Below, piece by piece: positions 19,957 through 27,681 of a stretch of 64,000 nt of DNA. Numbering within the stretch: the stretch's first letter is position 1; each line of letters starts with the position of its first letter. Origin of the DNA: Isoptericola halotolerans (GTDB taxonomy: Bacteria; Actinomycetota; Actinomycetes; Actinomycetales; Cellulomonadaceae); contig NZ_JABEZU010000004.1 of assembly GCF_013149785.1 (NCBI RefSeq), forward strand, positions 395,930 to 459,929, given 5' to 3'. The notes beneath the pieces are model-generated. The model was given only the letters and a program-made list of their open reading frames with translations. It was not told the DNA's origin and ran no database searches. The translations under genes were made by a program, and so were the position numbers.

Positions 19957-21627
19957 TCATGCGCCGCTCCTGCCGACACGCCGCAGGATCGGCGCGAGCG
20001 CGTCGTCGAGCTCGCGCACACGCAGCAGCTTCAGCACACCCAGGTAGGCGACGGCCATGACGAGACCGGCGGCGGCGGTGACCAGCACGGCGTGCGGCCA
20101 CGAGGACGACGCCGAGCCGTCCAGGAGGCGGACGACCAGCCAGCCGAGCCCCCCGGCGACGGCGGCTCCCAGGGCGGCCCGGACGTAGAGCCGCAGGACG
20201 CGCCGCCCGTCCATGCCGTGCAGCTTGCGGCTCATGCCACGCACGCGCAGCAGCAGCGAGATCCAGGTCGACAGGGCGAACGCGCCCCCGGCGGCGACGG
20301 CCCACGCGGTGACGGGCAGCGTCATCGAGGCCACCCACAGCGCGGCGACGAGCGACGCCGTGGCGATGACCTGGATGACGAACACGCTCCGACCGTCCTC
20401 GAAGGCGAAGTACATGCGGCGCACCAGGACGGTCGCTCCCAGCGCGATCGCACCGAAGGCCATCGCCTGCAGCACGGGTGCCACGGCCTCCACCTGGGGC
20501 GCTGACGCCGACGGGAGCAGGGCCTTCGTGAGGGGGAACGCGAGCACGGCGAGCGCCGTCGCGGAGAAGACGGAGAACACGCCGGCGGAGCGGAGCCCCA
20601 GGGACATGTCGCGACGTACGCCGGGCAGGTCTCCCGCTGTGACGGCGGCGCTCATCCGGGGGAACAGGACCGTGACGATGGAGACGACCACGATCGAGTG
20701 CGGCAGCAGGTAGATCGTCATGGCGTTCGTGTAGGCGGCGTTGCCGGGGGCGACGTCGCCGGCCTGGACGGCGGCCTGGCCGGCCGCGCCGACGATGTTC
20801 GTCAGGTAGACGACACCGAGCTGTTCCAGCACGACGGCGCCCAGGGTCCAACCGACGACCTTGCCCGCCGACCGCAGGCCGATCCCGCGCAGCCCGAGCC
20901 GGAAGCCCCACCGGAACCCTGCCTTGCGCAGGGCGGGGACGAGGATGAGCGCCTGGGCGGCGATGCCAAGGGTCGCGGTGCCGGCCAGCAGGACCGTCTG
21001 CAGGGTGGTCCACCCGCCGATGTCGTTGATGCCGTCGGCAGGCGCGTCGCCGAACAGCAGCAGGAAGGCACCGAACCCGAGGAGAGACACGACGTTGTTG
21101 GCCACCGGTGCCCAGCCGTAGGCCGCGAACCGACCGTGGGCGCTGAGGACCTGGCCCAGGAGCGTGTAGAGACCGTAGAAGAAGAGCTGGGGGAGGCACC
21201 AGTAGGCGAAGACGACGGCGAGCTGGCGTGCTTCGGGCGTCCAGCTGTCGCTGAGCGTCATGATGTGGACGACCACGGGCGCAGCGGCCACGAGGACGAT
21301 CGTGCCCGACAGCAGGCCGAGCCCCGAGATCGTGAGGAGCTTGTCGAGACGCTCACGGGCGTTGGGCGCCTGCATGGACTTCATGATCTGCGGCACGAGC
21401 ACGGCCTGGAGGAACCCGGCCGAGATCAGCGCGAACAGCATGTTCGGCAGCTTGTTGGCGATGTCGAAGGCGTTGGCGGCGGTGCCGACCGTCCCCACGC
21501 ATGCCACCAGCAGCATGGTGCGCACCAGACCCGACGCGCGTGACGCCGTCGTGCCCAGGGACATGGCGAGGGACCCGCGTCCCAGACTGGCCTTGCGTAC
21601 CCCGCGCTCGGGGTGGTCGGCGGTCAT
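19957..21627 (-). CDS. murJ: Lipid II flippase MurJ (MviN)
   Basis: Integral membrane flippase that moves lipid II across the membrane for peptidoglycan synthesis. 556 residues with about 14 TM helices. Recognisable MviN features are SRASGLVRTMLLVACVG at the N-terminus, ANKLPNMLFALISAGFLQAVLVP, and the IYLLPHSIVVVSIVTVLFPRMS block. The Arg residues of TM1 (ASRASGLVR) are those implicated in substrate handling in the family. The ATG at 21627 overlaps the stop of the DUF6049 gene (ATGA), so translation is coupled. Confidence 0.95.
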   Translation of the reverse strand: MTADHPERGVRKASLGRGSLAMSLGTTASRASGLVRTMLLVACVGTVGTAANAFDIANKLPNMLFALISAGFLQAVLVPQIMKSMQAPNARERLDKLLTISGLGLLSGTIVLVAAAPVVVHIMTLSDSWTPEARQLAVVFAYWCLPQLFFYGLYTLLGQVLSAHGRFAAYGWAPVANNVVSLLGFGAFLLLFGDAPADGINDIGGWTTLQTVLLAGTATLGIAAQALILVPALRKAGFRWGFRLGLRGIGLRSAGKVVGWTLGAVVLEQLGVVYLTNIVGAAGQAAVQAGDVAPGNAAYTNAMTIYLLPHSIVVVSIVTVLFPRMSAAVTAGDLPGVRRDMSLGLRSAGVFSVFSATALAVLAFPLTKALLPSASAPQVEAVAPVLQAMAFGAIALGATVLVRRMYFAFEDGRSVFVIQVIATASLVAALWVASMTLPVTAWAVAAGGAFALSTWISLLLRVRGMSRKLHGMDGRRVLRLYVRAALGAAVAGGLGWLVVRLLDGSASSSWPHAVLVTAAAGLVMAVAYLGVLKLLRVRELDDALAPILRRVGRSGA

Positions 21628-23735
21628 GCCTGGGGATCCTCCGGTGTGGACGGTGTCGGGCGGTAGGCGGGTGTCTCCTGCGTGGCGGCGCTCTGTGCGT
21701 CCTCGGCGGTGGTGCGGCTGTCCGAGCGGCCCCGTCGGACCGTACGCCAGATCCCGGCCACGAACAGCAGCCCCACCCCGACGGCCATGACCGAGGTCCC
21801 GACCGTCTCCCACCCGGCGCGGACCTGGACGGCGAACTCGGTCGGTGCGGTGACCGCGGCGCCGCTCGGCGCGATCACCTGCACCGCGAGGTTCACGTCA
21901 CCGGAGCCGATCGCGCGGACCCTGACCTCGGCGTCCCGCGACTCGCCGGCGGGCACGACGATGGTGGGGGACGTCTCGACGACGAGGCGGGGGTCGTCCG
22001 GCTGCAGGGTGACCGTGACGGTGGCGTCCGTCGGCAGGTCGTTGCGCACGCGGACGGGCAGGTTCCCGGTGTCGCTGATGAGGAGGACGTCGGCGCGGCC
22101 GACCACCCGGATCCCCGAGCGGAGCTGGTCGGCGTTCGCCTGGGCGAGGTCGGCCGCGGACTCGCGACCCTCCCGGTCGGAGCGGTAGGCCACGGCCAGC
22201 GGGGCGACCAGGTCGCGGTCGACGCTGCCGGCGAGCTCTCGCGGGTCGGTGGCCACCGTGGCGAACGCCATGACGTCGTCGAGGTCGTCGACCAGGCTCT
22301 GGACCGCTCGGGGCCGCAGCTCGGCGTCGTCGACCACGCGGGCGTCCACGTCCGCGCGCGGCGCGTCCGACGGCGGCTGGTCGAGGACCTCCGTGAACGG
22401 GACGGGGTCCACCCACTCCTGACCGGAGAGGGCGGAGGTGATCGCCTGGTAGGCGTCCACGTCCGGGGCCCAGCCTCGTGGCATGGCGGCCACGACCGTG
22501 AGCGGGGTGCCCAGGTCGGCCGCGGAGGTGGCGAGCACGGCGGTGTCCGCCAGCAGCCGTTGGACGGCTGTGGTCGTCGCGGACGGACCGCCCGGTGACG
22601 TGGCCGCCGCCAGGGCCTCGCTCAGCGCCGCGTCGGCGACCACGACGGAGACGTCCCCGGAGGAGGTGGCCACCGTGTCGGTGGCCGACGCCCGGATGCC
22701 GGCATCGGGCTGGAGGCCGTCGGTGACCAGGACGTGCTGGGCCCCGGTGGAGCGCGAGGCAGCGAGCGTCTCGAGGTCCGCGGTTCCCTGGGGCCAGGCG
22801 ATCGGCGGGCCCCAGGCGTCCGGGGCGGACCACGAGGTGGGCAGCAGGCCGCTCGGGTCGGTCACCGCCCGCAGCCCGCTGGGTTGCACGCCGGCGTGGG
22901 CGAGGGCCGCGAGGTCGGTGTCGTACGGGGGCAGGGTGACGACGTCCGCGACGCCGGGGCGTTGGAGCCGGGCGGCCCAGGAGCCGAGCTCGCCGTCGCC
23001 GGAGGCGGCGGCCGCCGCGACGACCGCCGGATCCACGGCGAGCGAGAGCCCTGCCTCGCTCGCGGCGGCGAGAAGCCGTGCGTCGGCACCGCCTTCCGCG
23101 ACGCGGTCGAACAGGGCTGCGACCTGCTCCTCGGGTGCGGCCGGGTCCAGCGGCGGTCCCGTCACGGGGGCGACCACCGCGAGGGACAGCGGCGCCGGAG
23201 AGCTGCGGCCCGAACGCTCCGTGCCTCCGTCGGGGTCGTAGAGCAGGAACGAGTGCAGGACGTCGACGGGTGCGCCGTCGTCCAGGACCTCGACCGAGAG
23301 CTGGCGCGGGCCCCACGCCGCGTCGTCGCCGAGCTGGAGGGTCGAGATCCCCAGCTCGAACGTGACGTCGGTGGAACCACCGTCGGGGACGTCGTCGACG
23401 GGCAGGCTGAGCTGGCGCGCCGCGGTCCGTGTCGACGTGCCCTCGGCCCAGCTGGTCACCCCGGCGCGCGTCGAGACCTCCCGCCATCCGACGCCCAGGT
23501 CGGCGCGGAGCCCGCTCAGGTCGCTGCCGGAGTCGTTGGTGATGCGGACGGTGATGTCCTGGGTGCTGCCCGGCCCGACGACGGTCGGGGACATGTCGAC
23601 GAGCTCGACCGTGACGCCGTCGTGCGCCGCGGCGATCGGCGCGGGGGCCGTCGTGAGGATGCCCGCGAGCACGAGGGTGGACACGACGAGGGCGAGGGCG
23701 CGGGGCAGGAGCGCCGCTGCACGGGGGAAGGTCAC
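21624..23735 (-). CDS. DUF6049-family secreted/membrane protein (Rv3909-like)
   Basis: 703 residues, an actinobacterial envelope protein of unknown function. It has an N-terminal signal peptide (about residues 1-38: ALALVVSTLVLAGILTTAPAPIAAAHDG) and an extracellular beta-rich region with Ig-like stretches at both ends (VTVELVDMSPTVVGPGSTQDITVRI; VTVTLQPDDPRLVVETSPTIVVPAGES). One C-terminal TM (SVMAVGVGLLFVAGIW) precedes a short basic cytosolic tail. It sits exactly between the Nudix gene and murJ as Rv3909 does in M. tuberculosis, coupled to murJ by a 4-bp overlap, so a role in cell-wall assembly is likely but unproven. Confidence 0.85.
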   Translation of the reverse strand: MTFPRAAALLPRALALVVSTLVLAGILTTAPAPIAAAHDGVTVELVDMSPTVVGPGSTQDITVRITNDSGSDLSGLRADLGVGWREVSTRAGVTSWAEGTSTRTAARQLSLPVDDVPDGGSTDVTFELGISTLQLGDDAAWGPRQLSVEVLDDGAPVDVLHSFLLYDPDGGTERSGRSSPAPLSLAVVAPVTGPPLDPAAPEEQVAALFDRVAEGGADARLLAAASEAGLSLAVDPAVVAAAAASGDGELGSWAARLQRPGVADVVTLPPYDTDLAALAHAGVQPSGLRAVTDPSGLLPTSWSAPDAWGPPIAWPQGTADLETLAASRSTGAQHVLVTDGLQPDAGIRASATDTVATSSGDVSVVVADAALSEALAAATSPGGPSATTTAVQRLLADTAVLATSAADLGTPLTVVAAMPRGWAPDVDAYQAITSALSGQEWVDPVPFTEVLDQPPSDAPRADVDARVVDDAELRPRAVQSLVDDLDDVMAFATVATDPRELAGSVDRDLVAPLAVAYRSDREGRESAADLAQANADQLRSGIRVVGRADVLLISDTGNLPVRVRNDLPTDATVTVTLQPDDPRLVVETSPTIVVPAGESRDAEVRVRAIGSGDVNLAVQVIAPSGAAVTAPTEFAVQVRAGWETVGTSVMAVGVGLLFVAGIWRTVRRGRSDSRTTAEDAQSAATQETPAYRPTPSTPEDPQA

Positions 23736-23745
23736 GCGGTGGCCC

Positions 23746-24360
23746 TCACTCGACGAGCTCGGGGCGGTGGGAGAGCGTCTGGATCGCCGTGAGGGCGAGG
23801 CGCTGCTCGTTCGGGTAGGCGAGACGCTCCGGGAGCTCGTCGAGCTGCACCCAGCACGCGTCCTCGGCCTCGCCGTCCGGGTCGCCGGCCGCCGAGATCA
23901 CCCCGCCCTCGGAGCGCAGCAGGAAGTGGTGGACGACCTTGTGGACGCGACGGTCCTCCCCGCTGAACCAGTAGTCGATCATGCCGAGGGTGCCTCGGAC
24001 GGTGCCGACGATCCCCGTCTCCTCGCGGATCTCGCGCACGGCCGCCTCCTCCGGCGTCTCGACGCCCTCGAGGTGTCCTTTCGGCAGGCACATCTCCAGG
24101 CGTCCGGCACGGTTGCGACGCAGGATCACGGCGGCCCGGTGCCCGGAGGGGTGTCGTTCGACGACGAGGCCACCGGCCGAGGTCTCGTCCACGACGGGCA
24201 GGTGGCCGGACTGGACGGGTCCCGCCCCGGGCGTGGCCTGGCTGCCGTGCAGGCGCGCAGGGTCGACCCGCAAGGGGTGCCCGCCGGGCGGGACGGGCAC
24301 CGGGACGGACGGGCGCCCGTCGGGAGCGCCAGGCGCCGGTGCCGCAGAAGACATGGCCAT
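23746..24360 (-). CDS. Nudix hydrolase (MutT4-like)
   Basis: 204 residues. The Nudix box GHLEGVETPEEAAVREIREETG (about residues 95-117) matches Gx5Ex7REUXEExGU. A proline-rich N-terminus of about 55 residues precedes the domain. It is the counterpart of M. tuberculosis Rv3908/MutT4 by position: first gene of the Nudix-DUF6049-murJ series and divergent from the CCA-adding enzyme. The substrate is unknown; damaged nucleotides or dinucleoside polyphosphates are typical. The ATG at 24360 is preceded directly by TAGGGTATG, so the message may be nearly leaderless; a second in-frame ATG lies two codons on. Confidence 0.88.
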   Translation of the reverse strand: MAMSSAAPAPGAPDGRPSVPVPVPPGGHPLRVDPARLHGSQATPGAGPVQSGHLPVVDETSAGGLVVERHPSGHRAAVILRRNRAGRLEMCLPKGHLEGVETPEEAAVREIREETGIVGTVRGTLGMIDYWFSGEDRRVHKVVHHFLLRSEGGVISAAGDPDGEAEDACWVQLDELPERLAYPNEQRLALTAIQTLSHRPELVE

Positions 24361-24531
24361 ACCCTACCGAGTTCGCCGGGGCACCCCGACGTCCCGGCGG
24401 GTCGGGCCGCGCTCCGGGCGACCTCACCGGGGCCCGGCGAGGTCGGTGACGCAATCCGGACAATTGGTCCGCTCCGCACGGTGATGCGGAACCGACGCGC
24501 GCGGGTCGGCGATCTGGGAGGATGGGACGTC

Positions 24532-26004
24532 GTGTCGACCCCCGCGAATCCTGCTCCCGCCCAGCTCCTGCGCCGGGCCCTGAGCGTGCTGACCCAGATG
24601 GCCCCTGCCGCCGTCGAGCTCGGCGAGATCTTTGCCGCCGCCGGGCACGAGCTGGCCCTCGTGGGCGGGCCGGTCCGGGACGCGTTCCTGGGCCGCGCGA
24701 GCGCCGACCTGGACTTCGCGACGTCCGCCTCGCCGGACGAGACGCAACGGATCCTCGCGCGCTGGGGCGACGCCCACTGGGACATCGGCAAGGAGTTCGG
24801 GACCATCGGTGCGCGCCGCCACGGCCGGGACGGAGCCGACGACGTGGTCGTGGAGGTGACGACGTACCGCACGGACGAGTACGACCCCGCCTCGCGCAAG
24901 CCGGTCGTGGCGTTCGGCGACTCGCTCGACGGGGACCTCTCCCGGCGTGACCTCACCGTCAACGCGATGGCGGTGCGGCTGCCCGACCTCACCTTCGTCG
25001 ACCCGTTCGGCGGCCTGACCGACCTCGCCGCGAAGGTGCTCCGCACCCCGATCGCCCCCGAGCGGTCGTTCGACGACGACCCGCTGCGGATGCTCCGCGT
25101 CGCCCGGTTCGCCGCCCAGCTCGAGTTCGACGTCGAGCCGGCGACCCGGGCGGCGATCGTGGACATGGCGCCCCGGCTCGACATCGTCTCGGCCGAGCGA
25201 GTCCAGGCCGAGCTGGTCAAGCTGCTGTGCTCGCGGGCGCCTCGCGCCGGGCTCGAGGTGCTGGTGCAGACCGGCATGGCCGAGCACGTGCTGCCCGAGC
25301 TGCCCGCGCTGCGCCTGGAGATCGACGAGCACCACCGGCACAAGGACGTCTACGAGCACTCGCTGATCGTGCTCGACCAGGCCATCGCCCAGGAGACCGG
25401 GCCGAACGGCGCGGTCCCGGCGCCGGACCTCGTGCTCCGGCTGGCGGCGCTGCTGCACGACATCGGCAAGCCCCCGACACGTCGTTTCGAGCCGGGTGGC
25501 GGAGTCAGCTTCCACCACCATGAGGTCGTCGGCGCCAAGATGGTGGCCAAGCGTCTGCGTGCCCTGAAGTTCGAGAAGCAGGTCGTCAAGGACGTCGCCC
25601 GGCTCGTCGAGCTGCACCTGCGCTTCCACGGCTACGGCGACGGCTCCTGGTCGGACTCCGCGGTCCGCCGCTACGTGACCGACGCCGGGCCGCTGCTCGA
25701 GCGGCTGCACCGGCTCACCCGCGCCGACTGCACGACCCGGAACCGGCGCAAGGCCAAGCGTCTCGCCGACGCCTACACCGACCTCGAGGAGCGGATCGCG
25801 CGCCTGCGTGAGCAGGAGGAGATCGACTCGATCCGTCCCGACCTGGACGGCAAGCAGATCATGGCGATCCTGGGCATCCCGCCGGGACGCGACGTCGGCG
25901 CGGCCTACCAGCACCTGCTCGCGCTGCGCATGGAGCACGGCCCGCTCGGCGAGGAGCGCGCCACGGCGGAGCTGAGGTCCTGGTGGGAGGCCCGTCAGGA
26001 CTGA
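24532..26004 (+). CDS. pcnA: CCA tRNA nucleotidyltransferase with HD domain
   Basis: Adds or repairs the 3' CCA of tRNAs. 490 residues from a GTG at 24532 (GGGAGG upstream). The pol-beta head is clear: LALVGGPVRDAFLGRASADLDFATSA with the metal-binding DLDF, then RRDLTVNAMAVRL and FDDDPLRMLRVARFAAQLEF. The C-terminal half has an HD phosphohydrolase domain (HSLIVLDQA..., LAALLHDIGKPPTR, and FHHHEVVGAKM). It is the equivalent of mycobacterial PcnA (Rv3907c), divergent from the MutT4-like gene. The longer open frame upstream of 24532 has no family similarity. Confidence 0.93.
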   Translation: MSTPANPAPAQLLRRALSVLTQMAPAAVELGEIFAAAGHELALVGGPVRDAFLGRASADLDFATSASPDETQRILARWGDAHWDIGKEFGTIGARRHGRDGADDVVVEVTTYRTDEYDPASRKPVVAFGDSLDGDLSRRDLTVNAMAVRLPDLTFVDPFGGLTDLAAKVLRTPIAPERSFDDDPLRMLRVARFAAQLEFDVEPATRAAIVDMAPRLDIVSAERVQAELVKLLCSRAPRAGLEVLVQTGMAEHVLPELPALRLEIDEHHRHKDVYEHSLIVLDQAIAQETGPNGAVPAPDLVLRLAALLHDIGKPPTRRFEPGGGVSFHHHEVVGAKMVAKRLRALKFEKQVVKDVARLVELHLRFHGYGDGSWSDSAVRRYVTDAGPLLERLHRLTRADCTTRNRRKAKRLADAYTDLEERIARLREQEEIDSIRPDLDGKQIMAILGIPPGRDVGAAYQHLLALRMEHGPLGEERATAELRSWWEARQD

Positions 26005-26015
26005 ACGGGCCTCCC
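25985..26015. terminator. Terminator hairpin between pcnA and the convergent MFS gene
   Basis: GGGAGGCCCGT (25985-25995) and ACGGGCCTCCC (26005-26015) form an 11-bp perfect stem with a nine-base loop that contains the pcnA stop codon. It can terminate transcription arriving from both sides. Confidence 0.7.
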
Positions 26016-26047
26016 CAGAGGTTCCGGCGCCGGGCCGTACGCCCGGC

Positions 26048-27520
26048 TCAGTGCGTGGCCGGGGCCGCCGGGGTCTCCGACTTGCGCAGCCGCGTGGCCA
26101 GCACCAGCGCCGCGACGACGACGACGGCCGCCACCGTGAAGGCGAGCTGTGCGCCTCCGGCGGTGGCTTCCGCCTCGGAGGCACCGCCGTCGACCAGCGT
26201 CACCTTGCGCAGCGTCAGCAGCGCCACGAACAGCGCGGTGCCGGCCGCCCCGGCGAGCTGCTGCACGGTCGTGATCGCCGCCGAGCCGTGGGAGTACAGC
26301 GTGGGCTTCAGACCACCGAGGGCCGAGGTGAACGTCGGCGTGAAGATGAACGCCAGGCCGAGGCTGAGCACGAGGTGGCCCGCGACGACGAGCCACAGGG
26401 GCGACGTCGGCGCGAGGCTCGCGAACAGCAGCATCGCGACACCGACGGCGGCGACGCCGGGGATCGCGAGCGGTCGGGGGCCCACACGGTCGTAGAGCCG
26501 ACCGACGACCGGGCCGAGCAGACCCATGAGGAGGCCGCCGGGCAGCATCAGCAGGCCCGCGGTGAGCGCGTCCAGCCCCATCGCCCGCTGGAGGACCAGC
26601 GGGAGCCCGATGATCATGCCGAACATCGCGATCATGCTGACGGCCATGACCGCCAGCCCGATCGTGAAGCCCTGGGCGCGGAAGACACGCAGGTCGAGCA
26701 GCGCCGCGTCGGTGCGCTGCAGCACGATCTGACGCCACACGAACAGGCCCAGGATCATCGACCCCGCGACCAGGGGGACGGCGGGAGAGACCGCCATGGC
26801 GTGCTGCGCAGCCTCACCGAGGGCCGACAGCCCGTAGACCAGGCCGCCGAAGGCGCCGGCCGCGAGCACCACGGACAGCGGGTCGAGGCGGGTCCGTGCG
26901 CGGTTCGCGACGTCCCGGACGAGCAGCGCCCCGAGCAGCAGCGACAGCGCCGAGATCGGCAGCACCACCCAGAACACCTCGCGCCAGCCCAGCGAGGTGA
27001 CGACGGCGCCGGAGACTGTCGGACCGAGCGCGGGCGCGACGGCGATCACGAGGGAGACGTTGCCCATCACCCGGCCGCGGCGGTGGGGCGGCACCGTGCT
27101 CATGACCGTCGTCATGAGCAGCGGCATCATGATCGCGGTGCCCGTGGCCTGGACCACGCGGGCGGCGACGAGCAGCCCGAAGACGGGTGCGATCGCCGCG
27201 AGGAAGGTCCCCGCGGTGAACAGGGACATCGCGAGGATGAACGCTCCGCGGGTGCCGAGGCGTTGCAGGAGCCAACCGGTGGTGGGGATGACCACGGCCA
27301 TCGTCAGCAGGAAGCCGGTGGTCAGCCACTGGCCGGACGACTCCGTGATGCCGAACTCGTCCATGACGGCCGGGAGCGCGACGCCCATCGTGGTCTCGTT
27401 GAGGATGACGACGAACGCGGAGACCAGCAGCAGCGCGATGACCCGCACGTGCTCGCGCGGCAGGCGGTCCTCCTGCGGTGCGACGGGCCCGGGCGGAACC
27501 TCGGTGGTGCGTGCAGACAT
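26048..27520 (-). CDS. MFS drug-efflux transporter, DHA2 (EmrB/QacA) type
   Basis: 490-residue proton-driven exporter with about 14 TM helices. Residues 28-60 (VIALLLVSAFVVILNETTMGVALP) carry the conserved DHA2 TM1 pattern, with Glu where many have Asp. Loop 2-3 carries WLLQRLGTRGAFI and motif C is in APALGPTVSGAVVTSLGWREVFW. The last TM ends in a short basic tail. The substrate is unknown. It stands alone on the minus strand. A perfect inverted repeat at 27575-27589, 55 bp upstream of the ATG, is the obvious operator candidate. Confidence 0.88.
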   Translation of the reverse strand: MSARTTEVPPGPVAPQEDRLPREHVRVIALLLVSAFVVILNETTMGVALPAVMDEFGITESSGQWLTTGFLLTMAVVIPTTGWLLQRLGTRGAFILAMSLFTAGTFLAAIAPVFGLLVAARVVQATGTAIMMPLLMTTVMSTVPPHRRGRVMGNVSLVIAVAPALGPTVSGAVVTSLGWREVFWVVLPISALSLLLGALLVRDVANRARTRLDPLSVVLAAGAFGGLVYGLSALGEAAQHAMAVSPAVPLVAGSMILGLFVWRQIVLQRTDAALLDLRVFRAQGFTIGLAVMAVSMIAMFGMIIGLPLVLQRAMGLDALTAGLLMLPGGLLMGLLGPVVGRLYDRVGPRPLAIPGVAAVGVAMLLFASLAPTSPLWLVVAGHLVLSLGLAFIFTPTFTSALGGLKPTLYSHGSAAITTVQQLAGAAGTALFVALLTLRKVTLVDGGASEAEATAGGAQLAFTVAAVVVVAALVLATRLRKSETPAAPATH

Positions 27521-27574
27521 GTGTCCCCTCGGGCTCGGCGGATGTGGTGACCGCGGGCGACGCTGCGCACGGAC

Positions 27575-27589
27575 TGACCTGTCAGGTCA
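27575..27589. promoter_or_regulatory. Operator candidate upstream of the DHA2 exporter
   Basis: TGACCTGTCAGGTCA: seven-base perfect arms around one central base, 55 bp before the MFS start. The size and symmetry fit a TetR- or GntR-type operator. No regulator gene is adjacent. Confidence 0.45.
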
Positions 27590-27681
27590 AGGCGTCACCA
27601 GCGTGCGATATTCCGTGCGAGGGTGCGACTGATTTTCCGCTGCGGACTCATCGGTCCGCGCCAGGAGCGGTTCGGCCGCTG

